A stretch of DNA of 64,000 nt from Paraburkholderia sp. BL25I1N1 (GCF_003002025.1 NZ_PVZB01000012.1:62001-126000), one strand, 5' to 3'; counted from the stretch's first letter, positions 52,900 to 62,710 are shown. The notes: generated by a model not told the origin, from the letters alone. A program made the numbers and translations.

Positions 52900-53127
52900 T
52901 CACTGGCTCAACGAGGTCCCCGACATTGCACTGCTGTTGTACGTTTGAGCGCGTACGATTTGCCGGCGGCTAGTCGCAGCGGCGATAGCGTGCTGCGCGA
53001 GCGTTGATGCTGCGATAAGTGTCAAGTCGAGCAAGTTGAACTCGAGCGATTCCGTTCTGTTGACCAGTAGTAACACTGGCGTGACTAGCGCGGGTCGGTA
53101 TAAATGGCGTTCTAAAAATGTGTTCAT
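52900..53127 (-). CDS. Small hypothetical protein, 75 aa
   Basis: ATG 53127 is preceded by a strong ribosome site (ggagga, 6 bases before). The product starts MNTFLERHLYRPALVTPVLL and is helical with a moderately hydrophobic N-terminal half, then EFNLLDLTLIAASTLAQHAI. No family was recognised. Only the good start supports it, so it is tentative. Confidence 0.35.
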   Translation of the reverse strand: MNTFLERHLYRPALVTPVLLLVNRTESLEFNLLDLTLIAASTLAQHAIAAATSRRQIVRAQTYNSSAMSGTSLSQ

Positions 53128-53562
53128 GACGATTCCTCCAATTATTTTTATCAACCTTACCGGGCGTGCGTTGACTGATAAACCTCCGCATCTTCAATTC
53201 ACTGGACTCAATTTCAGAACAATCGGGCTTGAGTGTCGAAGAAACGAACCTGGCGTTTTCGGTTTGGAAGGCTAACGAGAGGGCTGTAGATGCTGTGCGG
53301 GACCAAACAACGGTTGCGTAATTCGACTTGGATGATCACTTTTGTCAGCTGACTCGATCGGTCCGACGTGTGGGAAAAACCTAGCGCGTTGATTTGTTTG
53401 AATAAAGCTTCATTTTGTGAAGCGACTGGCGGATTTTGCTACGATGCCAATTGTCGGTTTGACCTTCGTGTGCGAAGTGTAGGCGCTCTCGCGATAGGCG
53501 GGGGTTATCCATAAAACGACCTTGGTTCCCGGCAATTCATCATTCAATTGAAGGACTTTTTC

Positions 53563-54342
53563 ATGAAAACGCTTATTAGAAAGTGCTTGGTTTCGCTTGG
53601 ACTCGTTAGCGGCTTGCTGGGCGTTGCGTACGCAAGTGCGGCACCCGAGGCGGATCTGCAGGGCAAGAATGTCGTTCTGGTACACGGCGCATTTGCAGAT
53701 GGTTCGAGTTGGAGCAAGGTCATTCCAATTCTTGAGTCGAAGGGACTGCATGTGGTGGCAGTGCAGAATCCGTTGACTTCGCTTAAGGACGATGCCGGGG
53801 CGACTCGTCGGGTCATTGAGCAACAGACGGGGCCGGTCATTCTGGTAGGCCATTCATGGGCTGGTGCTGTCATTACCGAAGCGGGCGATGAGGACAAGGT
53901 AAAGGCACTTGTTTACGTAGCCGCGCTAGCGCCAGACCAAGGCCAGTCGCTGAATGACATGATTAAGCCATATCCGGCGCCGGCTTGGACCGCCGAGCTG
54001 CGAAAGGACTCAGCGGGTTTCCTGACGCTTTCCGATAAGGCCATCGCGCAAGACTTCGCAACCGACGTATCGCCTGCCGAAGCGAAACTGCTTGCAGCTA
54101 CGCAGGGGCCCTGGTTTGCGGGTTGCCTCGACGACAAAGTGACCCATGCTGCCTGGCACGACAAAGCATCCTGGATGGTGGTCACCGATCAGGATCGTAT
54201 GATCGATCCGCGTCTCCAGGCGGCGGTAGGTAAGCAGATCGGCGCCACGATCATCAAAGTCGACTCGAGCCATGTAGCCATGCTTTCGAAACCGGAGCAG
54301 GTGGCGGCAGCCATTATCGCTGCAGCCAGAAGCGTGAAGTAG
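53563..54342 (+). CDS. Secreted alpha/beta-fold esterase-like hydrolase (EstC-like)
   Basis: The protein has 259 residues, starting at ATG 53563 after gaagga. A Sec leader (MKTLIRKCLVSLGLVSGLLG, end near ASAAPE) sends it to the periplasm. The fold motifs are NVVLVHGAFADGSSW (oxyanion hole) and Ser98 in LVGHSWAGAVI. The catalytic Asp is likely in TDQDRMIDP and the His in SSHVAMLSKPE. This matches the family of small secreted hydrolases often annotated as EstC or pyrethroid-type esterases. It precedes the TrxR-like gene on the same strand. Confidence 0.87.
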   Translation: MKTLIRKCLVSLGLVSGLLGVAYASAAPEADLQGKNVVLVHGAFADGSSWSKVIPILESKGLHVVAVQNPLTSLKDDAGATRRVIEQQTGPVILVGHSWAGAVITEAGDEDKVKALVYVAALAPDQGQSLNDMIKPYPAPAWTAELRKDSAGFLTLSDKAIAQDFATDVSPAEAKLLAATQGPWFAGCLDDKVTHAAWHDKASWMVVTDQDRMIDPRLQAAVGKQIGATIIKVDSSHVAMLSKPEQVAAAIIAAARSVK

Positions 54343-54471
54343 CTGTTGCGGCAGACCGATCTCGTTCGCCGAGGGATAGGTCGCGATTGCTGGTGCGACT
54401 GAGTATCACGTATACGAGGTTGGAAATGCGCCGCTTCTACGCGCGAGTCCTTGAACTGGAGATTGTCAACA

Positions 54472-56277
54472 ATGACTGAAAGATACGACGTACGGAGCGC
54501 ACGCCCTGATAGCTCAACTTTGTCTGCGGAGGACGAACTCAATGACGTCTCGAATGACACGGCGAGTTCGGGGCGGATGGCATCTGCGGTAAAGGCGGAT
54601 GCCCCTTTCTCTTCTCTTGATGATCGTCATCTCCAGGCGCACCCGCTACTGAGCGATAGCGAAATCGAGCGCATGCGAGCTTTCGGGATCGAGCAGCATT
54701 TCCAGGCGGGCGAGCGACTGCTGGAGTCCGGTATGCCGGTACCGGGGATGTTCGTCCTGCTCAGCGGCCGGATTAGCATTACAAGGCGCGATGGACTCGG
54801 TCGAGTGAACGAGGTGATGGAGCAACAGCCCGGACGGTTCGTGGCCGAGATCGGTCAGCTATCGGGACGACCGTCACTGGTCGATGGTCATGCAGTGGGC
54901 GATGTCACTGTGATCCTGATCCCCCCGGAGCGTCTGCGAGCCCTGCTCGTTGCAGAAGCGGAACTAGGAGAGCGCATCATGCGTTCGCTCATCCTCCGAC
55001 GCGTCCGATTGATCGAACGCGGAACCGGGCCGATTCTGCTAGGAAAGTCAGACGATGCACGGTTGATACTGTTGCAGGGATTCTTGAGTCGAAATGGACA
55101 TCCGCATACGGTGATTGACGCCGATACCGATCCGGATGCGATCCTCCTATTGGAGCGTATGGCGAGATCGGACGCCGATCTACCGCTAGTCATCTGTCCG
55201 GATGGCACGGTATTGCGCGCCCCCGACGAGAATCAGCTCGCATCGCAATTAGGCTGGCTGCCCGAGTTCGATCCCGCTCATACCTACGATGTCGCAATAG
55301 TCGGCGCAGGCCCTGCTGGGTTAGCAACCGCTGTGTATGCGGCATCCGAAGGGCTGTCTGTGGCCGTTTTCGACAGTAGGGCGCCGGGTGGCCAAGCAGG
55401 TGCGAGCTCACGCATTGAAAACTATCTTGGCTTTCCGACCGGTATATCGGGCCAGGCGCTTGCCGGCCGCGCGTTTGTGCAGGCCCAGAAGTTCGGCGCG
55501 CACATTGCCATTCCCACTCAGATCAAGGCACTGCACTGCGATCGGGTACCCATTGAAATTGAGTTGATGAATGGCCAGCATGTTGCTTCACACACGGTTG
55601 TTATCGCTACTGGGGCGGCATATCGCAAACCCGCAATCGCCGGTCTGGAAAGGTTCGAAGGGCACGGGACCTACTACTGGGCTTCACCGGTCGAAGCGAA
55701 GTTGTGCAAGGGGTGCGAGGTGGCGTTAGTGGGCGGCGGTAATTCGGCGGGCCAGGCGGTGGTTTATCTTGCGTCGCACGCGTCCCATGTTCATTTGCTG
55801 ATACGCAGTGAGGGACTGGAAACAAGCATGTCGAGATATTTGATCGATCGTATTGCGGCATTGCCGAACGTAACGCTACACCGGCGGACTTCGATCGAGT
55901 CGATGGCTGGCGACGGCGATGCATTGTCCGCCTTGAACTGCACGACGCCGAACGGACCGCTGACGTTGGAGGTTAGGCATCTGTTTCTTTTTACAGGTGC
56001 CAACCCGAATACGAGTTGGCTTGACGGATGCAGCGTGAACACAGATCAGGGTGGCTTCGTTCTGACGGGTAGCGCAGTGGCTGGCAGCGTAGCCTACGGG
56101 ACCAAATCCCTTGAAACCAGTGTGCCTGGCGTATTTGCAATTGGAGACGTCCGATCAGAATCGACCAAACGCGTGGCGGCAGCAGTGGGAGAGGGCGCGG
56201 CGGTGGTATCGCAGATTCATGGTGTGCTGGGCGCGCGCCAGGCTTTGGCACAGCGGGCGAATGCAACGCCAGCTTGA
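54472..56277 (+). CDS. Thioredoxin-reductase-like flavoprotein with N-terminal cNMP-binding domain
   Basis: The protein has 601 residues, starting at ATG 54472. Residues about 50-165 are a cyclic-nucleotide-binding fold (HFQAGERLLESGMPVPGMFV, VAEIGQLSGRPSLVDGHAVG). Residues about 190-265 resemble a glutaredoxin-like domain without its CxxC (GHPHTVIDADTDPDAILLLE). Then comes a TrxR-type FAD/NADPH module (VAIVGAGPAGLATAVYA, NYLGFPTGISGQALAGR, VALVGGGNSAGQAVVYLA, FAIGDVRSESTKRVAAAVGE). At the usual redox-active CATC position the sequence is WASP, so the disulfide chemistry of true TrxR is missing. It is probably a cyclic-nucleotide-sensing reductase. Confidence 0.87.
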   Translation: MTERYDVRSARPDSSTLSAEDELNDVSNDTASSGRMASAVKADAPFSSLDDRHLQAHPLLSDSEIERMRAFGIEQHFQAGERLLESGMPVPGMFVLLSGRISITRRDGLGRVNEVMEQQPGRFVAEIGQLSGRPSLVDGHAVGDVTVILIPPERLRALLVAEAELGERIMRSLILRRVRLIERGTGPILLGKSDDARLILLQGFLSRNGHPHTVIDADTDPDAILLLERMARSDADLPLVICPDGTVLRAPDENQLASQLGWLPEFDPAHTYDVAIVGAGPAGLATAVYAASEGLSVAVFDSRAPGGQAGASSRIENYLGFPTGISGQALAGRAFVQAQKFGAHIAIPTQIKALHCDRVPIEIELMNGQHVASHTVVIATGAAYRKPAIAGLERFEGHGTYYWASPVEAKLCKGCEVALVGGGNSAGQAVVYLASHASHVHLLIRSEGLETSMSRYLIDRIAALPNVTLHRRTSIESMAGDGDALSALNCTTPNGPLTLEVRHLFLFTGANPNTSWLDGCSVNTDQGGFVLTGSAVAGSVAYGTKSLETSVPGVFAIGDVRSESTKRVAAAVGEGAAVVSQIHGVLGARQALAQRANATPA

Positions 56278-56482
56278 TGCGCAGACAGACAGTACAGAGG
56301 TTTGATGTCTGTATTTCTTCCCCGTCATACCCGGAATCCGATTTACGGCATAATGGCTTCAAAAATGGAAGCTGAAAATTTTTTGATGATGTAAATTGGT
56401 CGTTCTGGCCAATGTCCGTAGGTAGCTGATCGAGCATTTGAAGGCAGACATTCGGCGCGCAACAGGGCATTAAGGGAAAAGT

Positions 56483-57493
56483 ATGGATCGGTTTCAGGCA
56501 ATGAAGATGTTTACGCGGGTAGTCGAAACCAACAGCTTTTCTAAAGCTGCCGACTCGATGGATTTGCCCCATGCATCCGCAACGATGATCATCCAGAAGC
56601 TTGAGGCACACCTGCGTGTGCGCCTTCTGCAGCGGACCACTCGGCGTTTGAGCTTGACGCCTGAGGGGGCGGAGTATTACGAGCGTTGTGTGCGCATACT
56701 TGCCGAGGTCGATGAAACCGAGGGCTCGTTGAGCGATACTCGAATAGGGCCACGGGGACGCCTGCGCGTGGACATGCCGGGGTCCATCGGCCGCCTGCTG
56801 ATCATGCCGCACATCGATGATTTTCGGAGCAGCTTCCCCGAGATTGACTTGATGGTCAGTTTCTGCGACCGAAATTTGGACCTCATTCAGGAAGGGGTCG
56901 ACTGCGCAATTCGGGTTGGCGCACTGCAGGACTCGACGCTAGTTGCGCGACGTCTGGCTTTGCTTCCGACAGTCACTGCCGCGAGTGCTAGCTATGTCGA
57001 GCAATATGGAATACCAGAGGATCTGGATGAGTTGGCGCAGCATGTTGCCGTTCACTACTTTTCCAGTGCCACCGGTCGGCTGCATCACATGAATTTCATC
57101 GTCGACGGAAAACCCGTTGAGGTGAAGGTCCCGGGCTCGATCGCAGTCAGCGATGCAGAAGCGTATGTGCTGTGTGGTATGAAAGGCGCAGGTTTGATAC
57201 AACCCGCGCAATTCATTATTCAACCCGCGCTTCAATCGGCAGCGATGCTCAGGGTTTTGCCTCAGTTTGCATCGCCGCCGTTACAGGTGTCGGCGGTGTA
57301 TCCGCACAACAGCCACCTGGCACCGAAGGTGCGAGTGTTCGTCGAATGGGTAGCCTCGATCTTTAATGCGCGTCTGTCCGTTGTGCCGACCGGCATGGAT
57401 CAAGCCCCTGCATCAGCTCAAGAAAAGCTGCTAAAGCTCGTGCAGCCCAAACCTGTATCGTCCCGCAATTTCTCTTCAGAATATGTGCGGTAG
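56483..57493 (+). CDS. LysR-family transcriptional regulator
   Basis: This 336-residue full-length LysR protein has the N-terminal winged helix MDRFQAMKMFTRVVETNSFS, KAADSMDLPHASATMIIQKL and RLLQRTTRRLSLTPEGAEYY, followed by the effector domain (GRLRVDMPGSIGRLLIMPHI, DCAIRVGALQDSTLVARRLA). The C-terminus is about 30 residues longer than usual. It stands before the HSL-type hydrolase gene on the same strand and may regulate it and the efflux unit. Confidence 0.9.
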   Translation: MDRFQAMKMFTRVVETNSFSKAADSMDLPHASATMIIQKLEAHLRVRLLQRTTRRLSLTPEGAEYYERCVRILAEVDETEGSLSDTRIGPRGRLRVDMPGSIGRLLIMPHIDDFRSSFPEIDLMVSFCDRNLDLIQEGVDCAIRVGALQDSTLVARRLALLPTVTAASASYVEQYGIPEDLDELAQHVAVHYFSSATGRLHHMNFIVDGKPVEVKVPGSIAVSDAEAYVLCGMKGAGLIQPAQFIIQPALQSAAMLRVLPQFASPPLQVSAVYPHNSHLAPKVRVFVEWVASIFNARLSVVPTGMDQAPASAQEKLLKLVQPKPVSSRNFSSEYVR

Positions 57494-57617
57494 CTCGATT
57501 CTTCGTATTGAGTGAAATCTGTTTCCCGCCATCGACTATTTGTTGGGGTGACAATTTGAACCAGAATGACATTCAACTCAACTAGCGGAGTGGGGTGCGA
57601 TTGCACCTAGCCAAATA

Positions 57618-58433
57618 ATGTCAAGCGGTGAAACAAGCCTCAACGTTGAAGACGTGGTGATAGAAGGCCACGCACAGACCATATCGGCGAGGACCTACAG
57701 ACACGTTACCGACGACATCTTGCCGATCGTGTTGCTCTTTCACGGCGGTGGCTTTGTCGGTGGTTCGATCCATGATGTAAATCTCGCCGCGGTGTCGATT
57801 GCCTGCTCCACGCGCGCGTGGGTCATCTCGGTGGCGTATTCACTTTCTCCGACCTTTCCATTTCCCGCTGCCTTGGAAGATGGCTATCTCTCGCTCAGAT
57901 GGGCGGTAGCGCATGCACATGAAAACGGCGCCGATCCTAAGCGTATAGGTGTTGCGGGACACGATGCCGGTGGCAATCTGGCTACATGTTTGGCTGCGAT
58001 GGCGCGAGACAGGAGCGAATTTCGTTTGTCTGCTCAGGTCTTGCTCGCACCACTCCTCGATCCCAGCATGACGCGCGTGGGAGACCCGTCAAGTCTTGAT
58101 GAGTCTGACCATGAGGCACATTTGCATGCCAGCAACTATGCTGCTTACTTCAGAAACATTTCGCAACGGCTGCATCCCTATGCCGCCCCGATAGAGTCAC
58201 GCAGGCTGGCCGGCTTACCTCCCGCTTTGATAGCGATAGCCGGGAATGACGTGCTGCATGTCGAGGCCGAAAAATATTGTTGTGAACTCATCGCCGCGGG
58301 TGTGCCGACCGAGGCGGTACGCTACAAGGAAGTCTCACATAACGCGCTGGGATCTGATCGCCGGGCTATAGATCACATGGTGGAGTTTTTGCGGCGGCGG
58401 CTCGAGGCGCCTCTTCCTCCTGGTCTCGGATGA
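57618..58433 (+). CDS. HSL-type alpha/beta hydrolase with Asp in the nucleophile position
   Basis: The protein has 271 residues. The oxyanion motif HGGG (42-45, LLFHGGGFVGGS) and the neighbouring AYSLSPTFPFPAALEDGYLS are typical of hormone-sensitive-lipase-type esterases. The nucleophile elbow that normally reads GDSAGG is GHDAGG (114-119), so Asp116 replaces the serine. A supporting acid (AGNDVLHVEAE) and His (VSHNALGSD) are present. Ester hydrolysis by the usual mechanism is doubtful; an Asp nucleophile as in dehalogenases, or a non-catalytic role, is possible. It is convergent with the MFS efflux gene, which suggests it belongs with the drug-efflux cluster. Confidence 0.83.
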   Translation: MSSGETSLNVEDVVIEGHAQTISARTYRHVTDDILPIVLLFHGGGFVGGSIHDVNLAAVSIACSTRAWVISVAYSLSPTFPFPAALEDGYLSLRWAVAHAHENGADPKRIGVAGHDAGGNLATCLAAMARDRSEFRLSAQVLLAPLLDPSMTRVGDPSSLDESDHEAHLHASNYAAYFRNISQRLHPYAAPIESRRLAGLPPALIAIAGNDVLHVEAEKYCCELIAAGVPTEAVRYKEVSHNALGSDRRAIDHMVEFLRRRLEAPLPPGLG

Positions 58434-58494
58434 ACCGGCCGAACCGGCCCGATGGACCATCCCGGCGCAAGGCGGCGTGCTTGGTTGGGGGCGA

Positions 58495-60066
58495 CTAGAT
58501 TTTCGCGGGTGGGCGCCGTAGAAAAAGCGCAATCAATACGCTTGCGAACCCTGCCGCAGCGGCGATTCTGAAGTTGTCGGCGAGCGCTAGCGTGGTCGCC
58601 TGAACCCGAATGGCGCGGTCGATCAAGGCATAGACTGAAAGCGGTGCGCTTAGCATGCTGACGGGTCCAGGCGAGAATAGGCCAGCTTGAGCGAGTACTC
58701 TCTCGACCGATTGAGGGTCGAACGTGTTCAGATGCCCGACGAGGTCGTTTGAGTACATTTGCTCGCGAATACGCTGCGCGAGCGCGATTGAAGTTGTGCC
58801 GAGCTGACCGCCGAAGAGACGTGTTGTTTGTACTAACGCACCGAACGTCAGTGCGTATTCAGGTGAAAGATGTTTTGCGAGGAAGTACACCGTCGACGTG
58901 ACAATCATCGTCTGTCCGATTCCCTGAAGCAATTGTGAAGGAATGAAGTTGCCTTCCACCCAGTCGGGAGTGATGTCTGCTCCGAGCAGAAAGGCAACGG
59001 TGACAATGGCGAAGCCCGCAATGATGACGCGGCGCGCGTCGACGTAAAGTAGAAGGAATGCGACAAAAGGTGCTGCAAAAATCTGAGGAATTGCAATCCA
59101 GTGCAGCGTTTCGCCGATCTGAAGCGGTCTGAGATTGTGTGCAGCACCCAGAAATATTGACGGTATAACGCTTGTATTGAGTAACGCGAATCGAGTGAGG
59201 CAGGTGAGTGCCAGAAGCAGGAAGATGTTTGGCTTGACCAGATAGTCAAGCGCAATGCCCGGCGACTTTGCCAAAAACTCCCATACCAGAAATGCCGCGA
59301 TAAGCAACGCGCCCGCATAGAGGATCGATGTGACGAACCCCGATTGAAACCAGAAGAGCCGCTCACCTTGATCCAGTCCGACGAGCAGGCAGACAAACCC
59401 GCTGGCGCCCAGCAACATGCCTGTATGGTCGCCGCGCAACGTTGATGGGGGATAAGGCTCGGTAGGAATGGAGAGTGCCACAAACGCGATGAACGGCAGG
59501 GTCAACGCCGCATTTTGCCAATAGAACCAATGCCAGGTGAAATGCTCGCTGTACCAGCCTTCCAGTGTGGCTGAGACGTTCAGTGACATTTCGATGTTCA
59601 TGGCGTACGCGGCGATCCCGAACGGCAGCCATCTCGGAGGCAGGGTTCTCACGATGACGCCAATTGCAACGGGTACAAATACGCCGGACGATAGCCCCGA
59701 TACCACCTGGATGAAGATCAGCGTCGAGAAGTTGGGCGAGAAGGGCAGCAGCATCTGCGATATGAAAAATATCACGGCTCCACAGATGAGTAGTCTCCGA
59801 ACGCCCGTCACAAATGCTGCCCACACGGCAATCGGACCAATGAACATCTGGCCGGCGTTGAATGCGGTGTTTATCCACGCTCCTTGATCGAAGCTGATAC
59901 CCAGCGCGCCGCGTAGGTCCGCCAATCCCAACGAAGTGAGTCTGGACGTGAACGTCGAAATAATCGTGCCAAGCAGCACCGCGCCGATCGCCGCGTAAGG
60001 ACGCATGCTTTGCCGCGGAATTGCTGCGGAGACGTGGGGATCGACTCGCTCAGTCTTGGTTTTCAT
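58495..60066 (-). CDS. MFS multidrug transporter, DHA2/EmrB type
   Basis: The protein has 523 residues and about 14 membrane segments, starting at ATG 60066 (MKTKTERVDP). Upstream in-frame starts exist but add residues that are not family-like. Characteristic segments are AAIGAVLLGTIISTFTSRLT (helix 1), DQGAWINTAFNAGQMFIGPI (helix 2) and VSGLSSGVFVPVAIGVIVRT. EmrB-type pumps export drugs through a HlyD adaptor and an outer-membrane channel. Here those two genes are divergent, starting 98 bp away, so the three probably form one tripartite pump with a shared control region. Confidence 0.88.
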   Translation of the reverse strand: MKTKTERVDPHVSAAIPRQSMRPYAAIGAVLLGTIISTFTSRLTSLGLADLRGALGISFDQGAWINTAFNAGQMFIGPIAVWAAFVTGVRRLLICGAVIFFISQMLLPFSPNFSTLIFIQVVSGLSSGVFVPVAIGVIVRTLPPRWLPFGIAAYAMNIEMSLNVSATLEGWYSEHFTWHWFYWQNAALTLPFIAFVALSIPTEPYPPSTLRGDHTGMLLGASGFVCLLVGLDQGERLFWFQSGFVTSILYAGALLIAAFLVWEFLAKSPGIALDYLVKPNIFLLLALTCLTRFALLNTSVIPSIFLGAAHNLRPLQIGETLHWIAIPQIFAAPFVAFLLLYVDARRVIIAGFAIVTVAFLLGADITPDWVEGNFIPSQLLQGIGQTMIVTSTVYFLAKHLSPEYALTFGALVQTTRLFGGQLGTTSIALAQRIREQMYSNDLVGHLNTFDPQSVERVLAQAGLFSPGPVSMLSAPLSVYALIDRAIRVQATTLALADNFRIAAAAGFASVLIALFLRRPPAKI

Positions 60067-60164
60067 TGCCGGCGTCAGGTCTCGTCTGTACACTTGTGAC
60101 TTCAAATTTGAAAGCGTAGCATACCCCATGTTTAAAAATACGCAAGGTGAGGAGCGGGCATATC

Positions 60165-61187
60165 GTGGATGCAATTGACAATGAAGCATCCTCATCGCAC
60201 AGGCGAAGGGTCGTAGCGATCTTGGGGTTGGTTGCCTTCGCGGTAGTACTCGGGGCGGTACTGGCCTATGCATATGGCTCTGGCGAGCGTGGCACCGACG
60301 ATGCTTATGTGACCGGTCACGTCCATACAATCGCCGCGAGAGTCAACGGGACGGTTGAGCAGGTGTTGGTGCGGGACAATCAATTCGTTCACGCGGGAGA
60401 TAAGCTGGTTCGACTCGACACGCGCGACTTCGACGTTCGCGTTGCGTTGGAACGGTCGCGGATCGAGCAGGCACAGGCTGAGCAAGCCAAGGCGCGAGCA
60501 TTGATAGCGCAGTCGAAGGCCGCTATCGTAGCGGCAGTCGCGGATTCCCGGCGTGGTGACCTCGACTTCGCGCGTGCGCAAGAGCTTACGCGTGAGACGC
60601 CACGTGGTCTGTCGCAACAAGAGTACGACGCCGCCGACGCAACGAGAAAATCGGCAGCCGCGCGTGTGCTTCAAGCCCAAGCCCAACTAGCTTTGTCGGA
60701 AGCGACGTTGGCATCGTCCATGGCCACGGAAACCCAAGGCAGGGCTAACCTGCGTGACGCCTCGCTACAACTGAACTACACCGATGTCGTATCGCCGGTC
60801 GATGGCTTTGTCGGCAAGAAGACGGTTGAGACGGGGCAGCGTATTGTCCCGGGTCAGGCGTTGCTTGCCGTGGTAGAAAAAGACGCGTGGGTCGTGGCGA
60901 ATTTCCGCGAGACCCAATTGAAGCACGTGCGTGTGGGTGACAGTGTGAGCCTGCGCTTCGACGCATTGCCGGACTTATTGTTAAAGGGGCATGTCGAGAG
61001 TTTTGCGCCAGCCACTGGGGCCCAGTTTGCTCTGCTGCCACCAGATAATGCGACCGGTAACTTCACAAAAGTCGTACAGCGTGTTCCAGTGAAGATTCTG
61101 ATCGACGATCCTGATATTGAACGCCGACACATTGCACTTGGCATGTCGGTGACGGTCAGGTTGAGCGCCCGAGGCGAGAGTTCATGA
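60165..61187 (+). CDS. HlyD/EmrA-family membrane fusion protein
   Basis: The protein has 340 residues from GTG 60165, where gaggag lies about 10 bases upstream; GTG 60147 would add six. One N-terminal membrane segment (VVAILGLVAFAVVLGAVLAY) is followed by the biotinyl-lipoyl part (VTGHVHTIAARVNGTVEQVL), a coiled-coil hairpin (LERSRIEQAQAEQAKARALI, RKSAAARVLQAQAQLALSEA) and the second lipoyl half (TDVVSPVDGFVGKKTVETGQ). It is the adaptor linking the inner-membrane MFS pump to the outer-membrane factor. Its stop overlaps the start of the NodT-like gene. Confidence 0.9.
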   Translation: MDAIDNEASSSHRRRVVAILGLVAFAVVLGAVLAYAYGSGERGTDDAYVTGHVHTIAARVNGTVEQVLVRDNQFVHAGDKLVRLDTRDFDVRVALERSRIEQAQAEQAKARALIAQSKAAIVAAVADSRRGDLDFARAQELTRETPRGLSQQEYDAADATRKSAAARVLQAQAQLALSEATLASSMATETQGRANLRDASLQLNYTDVVSPVDGFVGKKTVETGQRIVPGQALLAVVEKDAWVVANFRETQLKHVRVGDSVSLRFDALPDLLLKGHVESFAPATGAQFALLPPDNATGNFTKVVQRVPVKILIDDPDIERRHIALGMSVTVRLSARGESS

Positions 61188-62608
61188 CGCGATTTGGCCT
61201 TTGGCTCCTCGGTGCGGCGTGCGTGGCGTCGGGATGCACGTTGCATCCACAGCCACTGCCGGACCTCGCGTTGAGCGGCCAACCGTTTCGACACAACGAA
61301 GCAGGATTGGCAACGGAACATGGCAATGAGCCTTTCGATCCCGTCGGCCGGCTGAATTGGGTCAGTCTATTCGCAGACCAACAACTGGCGGGGCTGGTCG
61401 ATGCTGCACTGAAGGAAAACCTTGAAATCAAAGTAGCAGACGCCCGAATTGCTCGATCGCGTGCATCGCTGGACCTCGACAATTCTTACACACTACCCAC
61501 CGTGCGGACGAGTCCGAGTTTCAATCGAAACCGTGTTTCCGGCACCGTGGATGACGCATTGCCTAAACGCACACTTCATAACTGGGCCGTGCCGGTCGAT
61601 GCGAGCTACGAGGTCGATCTATGGGGGCGTCTGAGAGGCGGAGTGGAGTCCGGGCGAGATAGCCTTCTCGCTGCGCAAGCCGATGCCGATGCTGTGAAAT
61701 TGCGCATCTCGACCGAAGTCGCGAGCGACTATCTGACGCTCAGGTTTGTCGATTTTGACCGGATAGAGTTGTTGCGTTCGATCGAACTTCGGCAGACGGC
61801 ACTCGACCTCATTAACAGGCGAGTGAAAGCGGGGTCTGCCGGAGATCTCGATGCGCTCCGGGCCACGACGGAATTGAAAACCGCTTCCGCCGAGTTGGAA
61901 GAAAGCGATCGGCTTCGCGAAAATCTGGTTGATGCCATCGCGGTGCTGACAGGGAAGTCCGTTACCGATCTCGCTATTGCGAATCGGCGCGAGGAGGTTG
62001 TACTTCCCTCGGTTCCAGTGGGTTTGCCATCGGGTATCCTGCGGAATCGTCCTGATGTGTATGCGTCCGAGCGACGGCTGGATGCCGCGTCGTTACAGAT
62101 CGGTATTGCCAAAACGGCATTCCTGCCGTCATTGACGTTGACTGCAAGCGGTGGATTTGCGAGCGATAGCTTGCGAACCTTTCTCGATCGAAACAGTTCG
62201 GTGTGGGGATTGGGTGTGAGTGTGGTTGAAACGTTGTTCGACGGCGGGCGGCGACAGGCAGCGGTGGATTCGGCGAAAGCGGGGTACCTGATTGCGGAGG
62301 CGGATTATCGCTCGACGACCCTTCAGGCGTTCCGACAGGTGCAGGATGCGCTCAACGATATTGCGGCACAACGTCTGCAGGCCGAGAATTACGACGCGGC
62401 GTCGACCGCGTCTTCGCAGGCCGCCGCGCTATCCCGTCGCCGATACGAGCATGGGTACGTGAGCTATTTTGAGGTCGTCGATTCCGACCGAAGTGCACTT
62501 GCGATCAAGCGTCAATTGATCCGGAGCCAGCAGGCGCAGGCGGTCGCGACTGTCTCGCTACTACGCGCTTTGGGTGGGGGATGGAGCGGCGCTCAACCGG
62601 TTCAATGA
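61184..62608 (+). CDS. NodT/OprM-type outer-membrane efflux lipoprotein
   Basis: The protein has 474 residues. A lipoprotein leader has the Cys at residue 18 (GAACVASGC). The two outer-membrane-efflux repeats are visible, for example SLFADQQLAGLVDAALKENL, VDASYEVDLWGRLRGGVESG in the first and LDAASLQIGIAKTAFLPSLT, VVETLFDGGRRQAAVDSAKA in the second. It forms the trimeric exit duct of a tripartite pump and overlaps the HlyD gene by 4 bp. A strong hairpin follows its stop. Confidence 0.9.
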   Translation: MTRFGLWLLGAACVASGCTLHPQPLPDLALSGQPFRHNEAGLATEHGNEPFDPVGRLNWVSLFADQQLAGLVDAALKENLEIKVADARIARSRASLDLDNSYTLPTVRTSPSFNRNRVSGTVDDALPKRTLHNWAVPVDASYEVDLWGRLRGGVESGRDSLLAAQADADAVKLRISTEVASDYLTLRFVDFDRIELLRSIELRQTALDLINRRVKAGSAGDLDALRATTELKTASAELEESDRLRENLVDAIAVLTGKSVTDLAIANRREEVVLPSVPVGLPSGILRNRPDVYASERRLDAASLQIGIAKTAFLPSLTLTASGGFASDSLRTFLDRNSSVWGLGVSVVETLFDGGRRQAAVDSAKAGYLIAEADYRSTTLQAFRQVQDALNDIAAQRLQAENYDAASTASSQAAALSRRRYEHGYVSYFEVVDSDRSALAIKRQLIRSQQAQAVATVSLLRALGGGWSGAQPVQ

Positions 62609-62612
62609 GTTT

Positions 62613-62642
62613 AGGGCGGCAATACCACGGTATTGCCGCCCT
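62613..62642 (+). terminator. Strong hairpin after the efflux operon
   Basis: agggcggcaatacc (62613-62626) and ggtattgccgccct (62629-62642) are perfectly complementary, 14 bp, starting 5 bp after the NodT-like stop. No long T-run follows, but the position between convergent genes fits a bidirectional terminator. Confidence 0.65.
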
Positions 62643-62710
62643 TCGGACCACAATCGGTTTTGCAGCACAACTTGATGTGGCTCGAGCAGCCTGGAGGAGA
62701 TCCGAACTGG

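Noticed and set aside
55991..56812. 273-codon minus-strand open frame between the TrxR-like and LysR genes
   Set aside because: It overlaps both real genes antisense, has low-complexity Arg/Pro/His composition and has no good start.
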